A DNA stretch of 64,000 nt. Origin: Cognatitamlana onchidii. Its GTDB lineage: Bacteria > Bacteroidota > Bacteroidia > Flavobacteriales > Flavobacteriaceae. The notes below the pieces were generated by a model. It saw only the letters and a program-made list of their open reading frames with translations, did no database searches and was not told where the DNA came from. Within the stretch, counting starts at the first letter, position 1. Every line of letters starts with the position of its first letter. The DNA lies in contig NZ_SRWZ01000001.1 in NCBI RefSeq assembly GCF_004804355.1, forward strand, positions 186,001-250,000. Direction: 5' to 3'. Positions 26,302 to 34,545 of the stretch are shown one piece after another. The position numbers and the translations under genes are program-made.

Positions 26302-26835
26302 ATGAGTCATTTAACGTCTCCTATAAATTTTAAAGCTTGGATTGAAGAAAACAGACACCTTTTAAAACCACCTGTTGGTAATAGAGTGGTATGGAAAGAT
26401 GGCGATTTTATTGTTATGGTTGTAGGTGGTCCTAACAACAGGAAAGACTATCACTACAATGAAACTCCAGAGTTTTTCTATCAAGTTGAAGGTGATATAG
26501 TTTTAAAAATTATTGACAAAGGCACACCTAAAGATGTACATATAAAAGAAGGCGATATTTATTTGCTACCCCCAAAAGTACCACATTCACCTCAGCGCGG
26601 GGCTAATACCGTTGGTTTGGTTATTGAGTATAAAAGACCCAAAGGCATTCGGGACGCCTTACTCTGGTTTTGCGAAAATTGCGTCACTAAACTCTATGAA
26701 GAAGACTTTACCTTAGAAAATATTGAAACAGATATGCCTAAAATTTTTGACACGTATTACAAGGACAAAGACAAACGAAGCTGTCCAAATTGTGGTCATA
26801 TTATGGAACCGCCAAAGAAAGTTAAAATTGATTAA
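26302..26835 (+). CDS. haaO: 3-hydroxyanthranilate 3,4-dioxygenase
   Basis: Non-haem iron cupin that opens the ring of 3-hydroxyanthranilate to give 2-amino-3-carboxymuconate semialdehyde. The iron ligands H51, E57 and H95 (HYNETPEFF and PPKVPHSPQR) fall at the same numbers as in the well-studied Cupriavidus enzyme. A rubredoxin-like metal site follows with C124, C127, C161 and C164 (FCENC and SCPNCGH), a feature of the bacterial form. 177 residues, the expected size. A 146-base gap separates it from the SDR gene, so it may have its own promoter. Confidence 0.97.
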   Translation: MSHLTSPINFKAWIEENRHLLKPPVGNRVVWKDGDFIVMVVGGPNNRKDYHYNETPEFFYQVEGDIVLKIIDKGTPKDVHIKEGDIYLLPPKVPHSPQRGANTVGLVIEYKRPKGIRDALLWFCENCVTKLYEEDFTLENIETDMPKIFDTYYKDKDKRSCPNCGHIMEPPKKVKID

Positions 26836-26844
26836 AATGAAAAA

Positions 26845-26920
26845 CGTCATTACCAGAAAGTTATGACGAAGTAATTTCTTAATAATAAATAGATTGCCAG
26901 AGCTAGTGCCTCGCAATGAC
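26845..26920. repeat. REP-like imperfect palindrome between haaO and the ACMSD gene
   Basis: The left end begins CGTCATTACCAG and the right end, read on the other strand, begins GTCATTGCGAGGCAC. The inner parts (GACGAAGTAATTTCTT and the complement of AGATTGCCAGAGC) resemble the GTCATTGCGAGnnnGAAGCAATCT elements scattered through Bacteroidota genomes. This looks like a degenerate head-to-head pair of such units. Its right end runs to within 3 bases of the following ATG, making a false 10-codon extension from a TTG at 26894. No other copy was noticed in this window. Confidence 0.6.
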
Positions 26921-26923
26921 ATC

Positions 26924-28009
26924 ATGGAAACACGTAAGCTTAGAATTAACGGTCATTCTCATCTACTTCCCTATCCAGAAGAGATTCCTAAATTTATGCA
27001 TGAAAAAGGAATTTTTTGGGTAGATAAAGACCGTAAATTTATGCTTCAAAAAGGATGGAAACGCCCTGTTACAGACTCTAGTTTTTTTTTAAATGAAAAG
27101 CTTGAGTGGATGGAGCGAAACCAGTTAGATCATGCCGTTGTTTTAAATCTTTCTCAGCTCTATGGAAACGGATTACGCGTGGAAGAAATGAAAAAAGCGC
27201 TTAGATTTCAAAATGATTTTAATGCTAGAATACAACATGACCATCCCGATAAATTTACATGTGGATTTGTGGTACATCCTGGTTTTGTAAGAAGTGCTTG
27301 TTGGGAAATTGAGCGCTGCGTTGAACAACACGGGCTGCAACTACTTTGTTTACCAACTCATTACATGGATACTATTGGCACCTGGCGGTGTATTTTTGAC
27401 GAAGAAAACGAACCTATTTTTGAATTAGCAAATCAATACAATTTGGCGGTAGAAATACATCCTTATGATGGTGAAAAATTTATTAAGCTAGAGAACACCT
27501 CGTGGCGATTTCATCTTATCTGGATGTTAGCCCAATGTGCAGATGCCTATCACTTCTTAACTCTTAATGGCTACCAAGAGAAATACCCCAATATGCGCAC
27601 CTGTTTTGCTCATGGTGGACAACTAGCACAAATTAATTTAGGCCGACGTATACAAGGCTTTGACGGTAGACCTGATTTATTTGAAGGCAAGCACCACCCA
27701 AGAAAAGCAGTAGGTCATAAAAATATTTTCTTTGATACATTGGTTCATGATACTGGTGGCTTAGAACTCTTAATACGGAATCATGGATCTAAACAAGTTA
27801 TTATGGGACTGGACGATCCTTACCCTTTAGGGGAAATGGAAAGCGATAAACAATCATCTTATCCTGGGAAAATATTAGATTTGGCCATAAAGAGAAAGAT
27901 TATTGATCAAGCAGACTATGATGCTATTTGGGAAGGTAATGTTATTAGGTGGCTTTGTGGCGATGATATTATTGCTAAAAAACAATTAATTAATAGAATC
28001 TTAAATTAA
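26924..28009 (+). CDS. Aminocarboxymuconate-semialdehyde decarboxylase-like amidohydrolase
   Basis: TIM-barrel metal-dependent decarboxylase of the amidohydrolase_2 (ACMSD) family. It would convert 2-amino-3-carboxymuconate semialdehyde, the HaaO product, to 2-aminomuconate semialdehyde. The N-terminal metal motif is HSH (H11 and H13). A mid-chain histidine lies in VEIHPYDG and the late aspartate in GLDDPYPLGE. At 361 residues it is slightly longer than the roughly 330-residue Pseudomonas enzyme. I chose the ATG at 26924 because the upstream TTG extension lies inside a repeat. Its stop overlaps the next ATG by one base. Confidence 0.9.
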   Translation: METRKLRINGHSHLLPYPEEIPKFMHEKGIFWVDKDRKFMLQKGWKRPVTDSSFFLNEKLEWMERNQLDHAVVLNLSQLYGNGLRVEEMKKALRFQNDFNARIQHDHPDKFTCGFVVHPGFVRSACWEIERCVEQHGLQLLCLPTHYMDTIGTWRCIFDEENEPIFELANQYNLAVEIHPYDGEKFIKLENTSWRFHLIWMLAQCADAYHFLTLNGYQEKYPNMRTCFAHGGQLAQINLGRRIQGFDGRPDLFEGKHHPRKAVGHKNIFFDTLVHDTGGLELLIRNHGSKQVIMGLDDPYPLGEMESDKQSSYPGKILDLAIKRKIIDQADYDAIWEGNVIRWLCGDDIIAKKQLINRILN

Positions 28010-28653
28010 TGCATTTTATACCAGAAAACTTAGACGATTATGTAGTGGCACATTCAGAAGACGAACCTGAATTATTACAGCAATTAAACCGAGAAACCAA
28101 TCAAAAAATCCTACAACCACGTATGCTTAGCGGGCATTACCAAGGACGGCTGTTAAGCATGATTTCAAAGCTGGTTAACCCAAAAAACATATTAGAAATT
28201 GGCACCTACACAGGTTATTCGGCACTATGTTTAGCTGAAGGCATGCAGGCTTCTGGACAACTTCATACTATTGATATAAATGAAGAATTATTTGATTTCC
28301 AAAGGAAGTATTTCGACAAATCTGGTTTGGGTAAACATATCATACAGCACCTTGGTAATGCATTAGACATCATCCCTAAACTTGAAAATACTTTTGATTT
28401 AGTTTTTATAGACGCCGATAAAGAAAATTACTCCAATTATTTTAATGTCGTTATAGACAAACTAAACCCTGGTGGTATTATTTTATCAGATAATGTTCTT
28501 TGGAGTGGCAAAGTACTTGAAAGTACCTTTAAAAAAGAAGATACGTCCACCCCAGCCCTAATTGCTTATAATGCCCTTTTAAAAGAAGATAATAGAGTAG
28601 AGACCGTGATGCTCCCTATAAGAGATGGTTTGACTATAAGTAGAAAAATATAA
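28009..28653 (+). CDS. Cation-dependent O-methyltransferase (class I SAM)
   Basis: 214-residue methyltransferase of the caffeoyl-CoA/catechol O-methyltransferase-like group. SAM motif I is ILEIGTYTGYSALCLA at about 64-79. The acidic ligand DINE follows, then the metal-binding FIDADKENYSNYF near 135-147 and SDNVLWSGKV. It starts inside the stop codon of the ACMSD gene, so it is the last gene of this unit. Whether it methylates a hydroxylated tryptophan catabolite or another catechol is not known. Confidence 0.88.
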   Translation: MHFIPENLDDYVVAHSEDEPELLQQLNRETNQKILQPRMLSGHYQGRLLSMISKLVNPKNILEIGTYTGYSALCLAEGMQASGQLHTIDINEELFDFQRKYFDKSGLGKHIIQHLGNALDIIPKLENTFDLVFIDADKENYSNYFNVVIDKLNPGGIILSDNVLWSGKVLESTFKKEDTSTPALIAYNALLKEDNRVETVMLPIRDGLTISRKI

Positions 28654-28660
28654 CACCACG

Positions 28661-29275
28661 CTAGGATGCCTTTATATGGGTTTTCTTGTAGGAATCACGA
28701 TCGCAAAGCGTATGTGTTAGTTTAATCTGGTTTTTTACCAAATCGATTAAATGATCTTTAACCATTGGTTTTTCTATGATATCGTTAAAACCAATAAACA
28801 GAAGGTCTTCAAATGCTTTAGCGGACAATGAATAATCTGTTACCCCCAAAACAGGTATGTGCTTATTCGATTTTCTAATGGCTTTAGTAGCTTCACACCC
28901 ATTCAATATTGGCATTTGCAAGTCCATAATAATTAAGTCATACTTGCAGGTCTCAAAAGCACAAATGGCTTCCCAGCCGTTTTCTACGCTATTTACCTTA
29001 AAATGTTCCTGCTCTAATATGTCGGCAATATTATTTTGGCTTATTATATCATCTTCAGCTATCAGAATAGTAAATGAGTTGGTTTTATTGGTTTGTTCAA
29101 AACTTTGATGAATTAATCTTTTATTGTAAGACGATGAATGCGGCCTAGCTAAACTAAATTCAAAACCATTGTTATTTTTAGTTTGCCGCTGCAGTTGTGG
29201 TTTAGAACGTCTATTTACTTCAAATTTATCTGAAAAAAGTGAACGCCAACAACTACTAAGTAGATTGATTTTCAT
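28661..29275 (-). CDS. Response regulator receiver protein without output domain
   Basis: 204 residues. The first 65 or so form a basic, low-complexity stretch with no recognised domain. The rest is a CheY-like receiver with acidic pocket AEDD, phospho-acceptor aspartate in LIIMDLQMPILNG, and the conserved lysine in IIEKPM. No DNA-binding or enzymatic domain is present, so it may pass phosphate between partners, for instance with the hybrid kinase at 13455, though that link is only a guess. It is convergent with the O-methyltransferase gene, with a 7-base gap. Confidence 0.88.
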   Translation of the reverse strand: MKINLLSSCWRSLFSDKFEVNRRSKPQLQRQTKNNNGFEFSLARPHSSSYNKRLIHQSFEQTNKTNSFTILIAEDDIISQNNIADILEQEHFKVNSVENGWEAICAFETCKYDLIIMDLQMPILNGCEATKAIRKSNKHIPVLGVTDYSLSAKAFEDLLFIGFNDIIEKPMVKDHLIDLVKNQIKLTHTLCDRDSYKKTHIKAS

Positions 29276-29419
29276 GAGGTTAAATTCTTAGTTTTGGGAT
29301 AACTAATCTAGAAAAATCAACTATTAAAATATTTTTTCTATCAAAAATTTCGTTGAAACGAATATTTTTAATGACAAAGAAAAAAAGCTCACATTAAAAA
29401 TCGGTAAAACTAATTGATT

Positions 29420-29707
29420 CTAAAATTTACGTTTTACAGAGCCTGTAAAATCTTCTAAATCATCTTTAACCTTATCTAACTCCTTTTTCACATCGGAGGT
29501 AATACTGGTATCTATACCGTTGTTTTCTGCCGTTTTGGTTATTTCATGCTTAATATCATTAGTGGCGTCTTTTAAAGTTCTCATGCCTTTACCAAGTCCT
29601 CGTGCTATTTCTGGTAATTTATCTGCACCAAACACCATGATGACAATAAATAGAATAAAAGCTATTTCTGCACCGCTGATAAATAAAAATGTAGTTTGTT
29701 GTATCAC
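29420..29707 (-). CDS. tatA: Twin-arginine translocase TatA/TatE family subunit
   Basis: 95-residue protein with one N-terminal membrane helix (about 7-26), the FGADKLPEIARGLGKGMRTLKDA amphipathic helix that marks TatA/B proteins, and a polar, lysine- and acid-rich tail. It forms the pore-like assembly of the Tat system for folded proteins. The sole plausible start is GTG at 29707, since the next in-frame ATG lies inside the membrane helix. No tatC is nearby. TatB could not be fully excluded, but the F-G hinge and short length favour TatA. Confidence 0.92.
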   Translation of the reverse strand: MIQQTTFLFISGAEIAFILFIVIMVFGADKLPEIARGLGKGMRTLKDATNDIKHEITKTAENNGIDTSITSDVKKELDKVKDDLEDFTGSVKRKF

Positions 29708-29711
29708 GACA

Positions 29712-29719
29712 CAAATATA
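29712..29719 (-). promoter_or_regulatory. Putative -7 promoter box very close to the tatA start
   Basis: On the minus strand this reads TATATTTG, a full TAnnTTTG match, ending 4 bases before the GTG. If it is used, the mRNA would begin at or near the start codon. The match could also be chance in AT-rich DNA. Confidence 0.35.
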
Positions 29720-29740
29720 GTGAGTTGTTTGCTTAGAATA

Positions 29741-29766
29741 AAAAAAGCCGATTTAAAAAACCGGCT
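29741..29766 (-). terminator. Intrinsic terminator after the M1 peptidase gene
   Basis: On the minus strand AGCCGGTTT pairs with AAATCGGCT (one G-T pair) across a short T-rich loop and is followed by a T-run. It begins 12 bases past the M1 peptidase stop and lies just upstream of tatA. Confidence 0.78.
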
Positions 29767-29777
29767 CTTTATAAATA

Positions 29778-32084
29778 TTATCCTTTTACTTTTTTCTTAA
29801 ATTGCTCGAACTCGCTTGGTTCTTCTTTTCGAGGCCAAGAATTATTTGAGGTATCAATATCGGCTGTTTCTTCATTTGGATCAATTACAATCGACACAAT
29901 CTCTTTTTCTGAAGCTATAGCTTTGCTTACTTCATTATCATTAAACCTCCATATTTGAGCTGGATATGTTTCTGTTTTCGAGGTACCATCGGCGTAAACA
30001 TACTTCACAATTATAGGCATAACTAACCCCCCTGGCTTTTCGAAAGTAATATTGTAGAAAAATTTTGGTGATTTCATATTGGCTCTTTCTTCCGCAGTAA
30101 AATTATCCATAAGATATTCTTTCACGGGTACTGAACTCTCTAAAAGCGATTTCCCTTTCATACTTGTCTTATAGTCCTCACTACCCTCTTCTACCATATA
30201 AACTAATGGTGCTAAATCTTTAAGCTTAAGTCCTCTTTCTTCTGCTATATCTTTAACATATCTATTAGGTTTAGAGCTCACATAATACTTTTTCACTTCT
30301 TTGACTCCAATATCTACCCAATCGGTTGTGTAAAACCAACCTCTCCAATACCAATCTAAATCGAAGGCAGAGGCGTCTTCCATCGTTCTAAAAAAGTCCT
30401 CTGGTGTGGGGTGCTTAAATTTCCAACGATTAGCATATTCTTTAAAGGCATAATCAAACAACTCCTTGCCCATTACGGTTTCTCTAAGAATATTTAATGC
30501 CGTTGCTGGTTTTCCATAGGCGTTATTACCAAATTGATAGGTATTTAGACCCTTGGTCATTATTGGAGCTATGTAATCCTGATTACCACTCATGTATGGT
30601 ACAATCATTTTTGCTGGACCCCTATCTGAAGGGAAGTGTTTATCATCAGGTGACAAGGCAGCCGGATATTTTTCTCCAAAATCTTGTTCGGCTACGTATT
30701 GTAAAAAGGTATTTAAGCCCTCGTCCATCCATGTCCATTGACGCTCGTCACTATTAACAATCATAGGAAAAAAGTTATGTCCTACTTCATGAATTATAAC
30801 GCCCATCATGCCATACTTTACCCTATCACTATATGTTCCATCTGCTTTAGGCCTTCCATAATTCCAGCATATCATGGGGTATTCCATACCCTGTTGTTTG
30901 GCATGCACCGATATCGCTTTATGGTAAGGATAATTGAATGTCATTCTTGAATACGTTTCAAGAGTACTTGCAACAGCCTTGGTAGACCATTCTTCCCACA
31001 AGGGGTTACCTTCTTTAGGATATAAGGACACAGCCATAACGTCTTTATCTCCAATTTTTACGGCCATCATATCCAAAATAAACTTTCGCGAAGTCGCAAA
31101 ACCAAAGTCGCGCACGTTTTCAGCTTTGAATTTCCAGGTTTTTGTGGCTTCTGAAAAACCTTGTTCCTTTAATCTCGCTTCGGTTTCATCAACAATTATA
31201 ATAGGAGTATCAAATGATTTCTTTGCTTGTTCATACCGTTGCATCATTACTTTCGTGTAAACCTCTTTTCTATTGGTTAGTACCCCAGTTCCATCCAAAA
31301 TATGATCTGCAGGTACTGTAATGTTTACCTCATAATCGCCAAATGGCAGGGCAAACTCATCTCGTCCCCAAAATTGAGAATTCTGCCACCCTTCAACATC
31401 ACTATATACCGCCATTCTTGGAAAAAACTGAGCTATTACATAAGCTTTATTACCATCTTTTGGGAAATATTCGTAACCCGATCGACCATCTTCAACAACA
31501 TGGTCGTTTATATTATACCACCACTTAATTGAAAAGGAAAACGTATCACCATGGTTTAATGGTTGCGGAAGCTCAATTCGCATCATCGTTCTGTTTATCA
31601 TGTGCTGTAATGGATTACCACCTGTATCTGAGACTTCTAAAATATTAAAACCTCTTTCTTGCGGTTCCTTCAAATAACTATTGGTAAACCCTTCTGGTCT
31701 AAAAACAGGATCAAAACTCCCACTTTCAATTAACGGCGACTTAGAATCTTTGGCTCGCTTATTTTGCTCAAGCTGAACCCATAAATATTTTAATTGATCT
31801 GGAGAATTATTCGTGTAAGTAATGGTTTCGTAACCAGATAATTTAGAGTTTTTGTCATCTAGTACAATATCCATCTTGTAATCTGCCTGCTGCTGATAAT
31901 ACGCATGTCCTGGTGCTCCAGAAGCTGATCGATACATATTTGGGGTAGCAAACTCATCATATAATTGCTTAAACTTATTCGTATTGGTATGTCCTTTTTG
32001 AGGCTCTTTTAGTTCCTGCTCTTGAGTGAACCCGACAAATGACATTAAAATTAAGCATAACAAGCTGCAAGTAATTTTTCTCAT
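29778..32084 (-). CDS. M1 family zinc metallopeptidase, secreted
   Basis: Exported aminopeptidase-like enzyme of 768 residues with a signal peptide (1-20, ending GFTQ). An N-terminal beta domain of the aminopeptidase N type leads to the catalytic domain. The substrate-binding GxMEN box reads GMEYP at 399-403. The zinc site is HEVGH (H432, E433, H436), with the third ligand E455 in WMDEGLNTF. It probably trims peptides in the periplasm or outside the cell as part of protein feeding. The DUF6702 gene follows the usual order next to it (upstream, 104 bases away), a pairing commonly seen in Bacteroidota. Confidence 0.93.
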   Translation of the reverse strand: MRKITCSLLCLILMSFVGFTQEQELKEPQKGHTNTNKFKQLYDEFATPNMYRSASGAPGHAYYQQQADYKMDIVLDDKNSKLSGYETITYTNNSPDQLKYLWVQLEQNKRAKDSKSPLIESGSFDPVFRPEGFTNSYLKEPQERGFNILEVSDTGGNPLQHMINRTMMRIELPQPLNHGDTFSFSIKWWYNINDHVVEDGRSGYEYFPKDGNKAYVIAQFFPRMAVYSDVEGWQNSQFWGRDEFALPFGDYEVNITVPADHILDGTGVLTNRKEVYTKVMMQRYEQAKKSFDTPIIIVDETEARLKEQGFSEATKTWKFKAENVRDFGFATSRKFILDMMAVKIGDKDVMAVSLYPKEGNPLWEEWSTKAVASTLETYSRMTFNYPYHKAISVHAKQQGMEYPMICWNYGRPKADGTYSDRVKYGMMGVIIHEVGHNFFPMIVNSDERQWTWMDEGLNTFLQYVAEQDFGEKYPAALSPDDKHFPSDRGPAKMIVPYMSGNQDYIAPIMTKGLNTYQFGNNAYGKPATALNILRETVMGKELFDYAFKEYANRWKFKHPTPEDFFRTMEDASAFDLDWYWRGWFYTTDWVDIGVKEVKKYYVSSKPNRYVKDIAEERGLKLKDLAPLVYMVEEGSEDYKTSMKGKSLLESSVPVKEYLMDNFTAEERANMKSPKFFYNITFEKPGGLVMPIIVKYVYADGTSKTETYPAQIWRFNDNEVSKAIASEKEIVSIVIDPNEETADIDTSNNSWPRKEEPSEFEQFKKKVKG

Positions 32085-32188
32085 AACACTCTTAGTTTAT
32101 TTAGATAGCGCTTTATTTATTCTTTTATGTAATAAATTCCAATAAAAAGTTGTCGAAAGTAATAAATTTACGAGGTTATTAACCTTTT

Positions 32189-32692
32189 TTAATTAAATTT
32201 TAACACCGCAGTGTCCTTTTTAGGATATAAAATAAAACTCTTTTCTTTAGAGTTAATTTTAGTCTTTACAATATTTTGCTGATCACTGAACACATCAAAT
32301 AATACTTTATTGCTTACCTCGAAACTTTTAACATCCTTAATATTAATTATTTCGAGATAACATTTAACAACATCGACATCATATTCCTTCCCGATATAAT
32401 TGAGTTCAACTGGAGTTTCGTTAATCTTAATTTTTAATTTTTCTTTTAAATAGCGTTCAATATAGAGCTCAACGATTTTCTGTTCGGTTTTGCCTGCAAG
32501 AATGATATTTTCATCATAACGCTCTTGCAGTAACTTTTCAAAATCATCAATAAAAATTCTAGATATTATTTGAATCGATTGTTTATCTTGAACATACTCT
32601 ACCTGAGTAACACTCACATAATACTTATGCATACCTGAAAATGCAAGTAATGGTATTGCAACAAAGAATAAAATTATTCGAAGATATCTCAT
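32189..32692 (-). CDS. DUF6702 family protein
   Basis: 167-residue exported protein with an N-terminal hydrophobic signal (about 1-20). The mature part starts HKYYVSVTQVEYV, typical of DUF6702, and continues as an alpha/beta region with a helix around FEKLLQERYDENI and strands near KCYLEIINIKDVKSFEV. Family members are usually encoded beside M1 peptidases in Flavobacteriaceae and are presumed periplasmic. Function unknown; a helper role for the peptidase is only an inference from the gene order. Confidence 0.82.
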   Translation of the reverse strand: MRYLRIILFFVAIPLLAFSGMHKYYVSVTQVEYVQDKQSIQIISRIFIDDFEKLLQERYDENIILAGKTEQKIVELYIERYLKEKLKIKINETPVELNYIGKEYDVDVVKCYLEIINIKDVKSFEVSNKVLFDVFSDQQNIVKTKINSKEKSFILYPKKDTAVLKFN

Positions 32693-32784
32693 AATATCAT
32701 TTTTGGCTAAAGTAATTAAAGAATAGAACTTCTATTACCTTTAAGTGGTTGTATCTTTTTCAAAAAACATTCTATAAAAACACT

Positions 32785-33558
32785 CTAGTCTTTATCTTCT
32801 CTTTTATTTTTCATGTATTGTGTATACTTTTCTTCCAAAAAAAGCCAAACTTCGAAATCGGTTTTATTTTGGCACCGCTCTAAAAAATTAGCATCATCCA
32901 AACAAAAGTAAAAGTAATCCATTCTATAATCTTGTAACAAAGGATTTAAATGAAAAAAGTCCTTGGATAAACGACTTTTAATACTTTGCATTAAAGTATT
33001 TTTCTTTTCAATAAGTATATGTTCTTTAAGCATTTTGGTTCGTCCAGTTATGGCATTTATTATTGGATTTAAAGGAAGTATTCCACCACCTGTTGTAGCT
33101 TCATGAAGTCTCCTCTCTGACTGCGTTGCAAGTTTCCCTGTGTATCCCGGAATTCCTAAATCGTAAAAATTTATGGGAGCTTTCCCTTCTGTGTTTTTAA
33201 CATCATGTAACAAATCTCCAGTAAGTACCTTACCTACTATAACTTCATCCAGCTCGTTTACCTGTGTTTCTAAAGTTACTACCACTACGCCTGATTCCAG
33301 TATTTGTTCTGAAATAATTAGTTCTTGCGGCTTATATTGTATGGACGAAAAACTCAAAGTATCATGCAATTTTATTGGAATAACAAATGCTCCTAACGCA
33401 TCTGTAACGGTAAAACGCCCAGATGTCCTATTTATAACATGAATATTTTCAGTACTCCCTTCTGATTTTGCAATTAATTCGCCATGCAATGCTTTAGACT
33501 GACTAAAACCAGAAAGTGAAATTATGCATAGTGAAATAACAAGAAAAAAAGACTTCAA
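32785..33558 (-). CDS. CarboxypepD_reg-like domain protein (paralog 1)
   Basis: 257-residue exported protein. A signal peptide (about 1-19, ending GFSQ) is followed by a CarboxypepD_reg-like beta-sandwich (about 20-105; HGELIAKSEGSTENIHVINR, then TVTDALGAFVIP). Next comes the segment ELDEVIVGKVLTG, which resembles the region before the plug of SusC-type TonB receptors. The remaining 140 residues have no plug or barrel and end in a charged helix. It is related to the next gene upstream by the same plan. The likely place is the periplasm or outer membrane; the role is unknown. Confidence 0.8.
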   Translation of the reverse strand: MKSFFLVISLCIISLSGFSQSKALHGELIAKSEGSTENIHVINRTSGRFTVTDALGAFVIPIKLHDTLSFSSIQYKPQELIISEQILESGVVVVTLETQVNELDEVIVGKVLTGDLLHDVKNTEGKAPINFYDLGIPGYTGKLATQSERRLHEATTGGGILPLNPIINAITGRTKMLKEHILIEKKNTLMQSIKSRLSKDFFHLNPLLQDYRMDYFYFCLDDANFLERCQNKTDFEVWLFLEEKYTQYMKNKREDKD

Positions 33559-33647
33559 ACTACGGACTTTTGTTTTCTAAAGAACGTATTTCAAATCTTA
33601 AATAAAGTGTAAAGAGGTTATAATACTTTGTTAAAGATTATACAATA

Positions 33648-34448
33648 TCAGCTTTTGTCTTTCAAAAATTCGATACTTTTTTTGTTGATGTACTCTAAAA
33701 ATTCCATTTCATTTCCATAATTGAGCAGATTATAATCAAAATTATCTGCTTCAACGAATTGAATAAATTCTTGAACTCTATGTTCAGGAATGCTAAAATT
33801 ATCAACCAAAAACTCTGCTCCAAAATAATACTTAATGGATTCAATAGGAACTTCTGGAACCCCAGACTTTTTCTTATCGGGAACTTCACTTCTAAATAAT
33901 GGAAGTAATAACTGATCCACAACATTAACAATATTTAATCCGTTTATCATGTGCTGCTGCTGATAGTTCATTCCTAAATTACTTACCTGAGTTTTTTCAT
34001 CTGTTTCAAAATTATACTCAGAACTATGTCGAACTCCAAAATATAGCGCGTCTAATTTAGGGTTAAACGAATCACTATCCTCTACATCGGCTCCCAAATT
34101 ACCTGTAAGTCCCTTTGTACTAACAACAACCTCATCTAATTTATTTATCTCTTCAATCAAAAAGAGTTTCATCTTTCTGGACTCCATTATTGCTTCATTT
34201 ACAGAAAACTTAATATTTTGATATTGCAGCGCACTAACCTCTATATTATCGTTAAGAAGCACCTGAATCTTGAACTCGCCATTTTCGTCGGTAATGGTAC
34301 CATTATTAGATGTGGTATTAAAAATGGTAATCCCTGCAACATCGCTACCTTCTACAATAATTTTTCCAGATACCTCAACACGAGTTGCATTTTGAGCTGA
34401 AACTAAAAATGATATTAAGAATGCAAAAATTGGAACTATTCGTTTCAT
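33648..34448 (-). CDS. CarboxypepD_reg-like domain protein (paralog 2)
   Basis: 266-residue exported protein with a signal peptide (about 1-18, ending VSAQ). A CarboxypepD_reg-like domain follows (VSGKIIVEGSDVAGITIFN, then TITDENGEFKIQV). The segment KLDEVVVSTKGLTG matches the equivalent one in the downstream paralog. The C-terminal part diverges (GMNYQQQHMINGLNIVN and a terminal helix KSIEFLKDKS) but has the same length and no receptor barrel. The two genes are 89 bases apart and probably cotranscribed. Function unknown. Confidence 0.8.
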   Translation of the reverse strand: MKRIVPIFAFLISFLVSAQNATRVEVSGKIIVEGSDVAGITIFNTTSNNGTITDENGEFKIQVLLNDNIEVSALQYQNIKFSVNEAIMESRKMKLFLIEEINKLDEVVVSTKGLTGNLGADVEDSDSFNPKLDALYFGVRHSSEYNFETDEKTQVSNLGMNYQQQHMINGLNIVNVVDQLLLPLFRSEVPDKKKSGVPEVPIESIKYYFGAEFLVDNFSIPEHRVQEFIQFVEADNFDYNLLNYGNEMEFLEYINKKSIEFLKDKS

Positions 34449-34545
34449 ACACTTTTTATTTTCAAATTACTACTTTAATTTTTATTCTTAAAGTAAATAG
34501 ATTATTTTTTTAAAAGTAAATTTAACGCGCCTAATACATTTTTTT

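Noticed and set aside
26894-26923. TTG-initiated N-terminal extension of the ACMSD gene
   Set aside because: The added ten residues are encoded by the right end of a REP-like palindrome; the ATG at 26924 gives the family's normal start just ahead of the HSH motif.
30497-31532. Cluster of plus-strand frames (60-110 codons) opposite the M1 peptidase gene
   Set aside because: All overlap the antisense of a strongly conserved zinc peptidase and lack start context or domain signatures.
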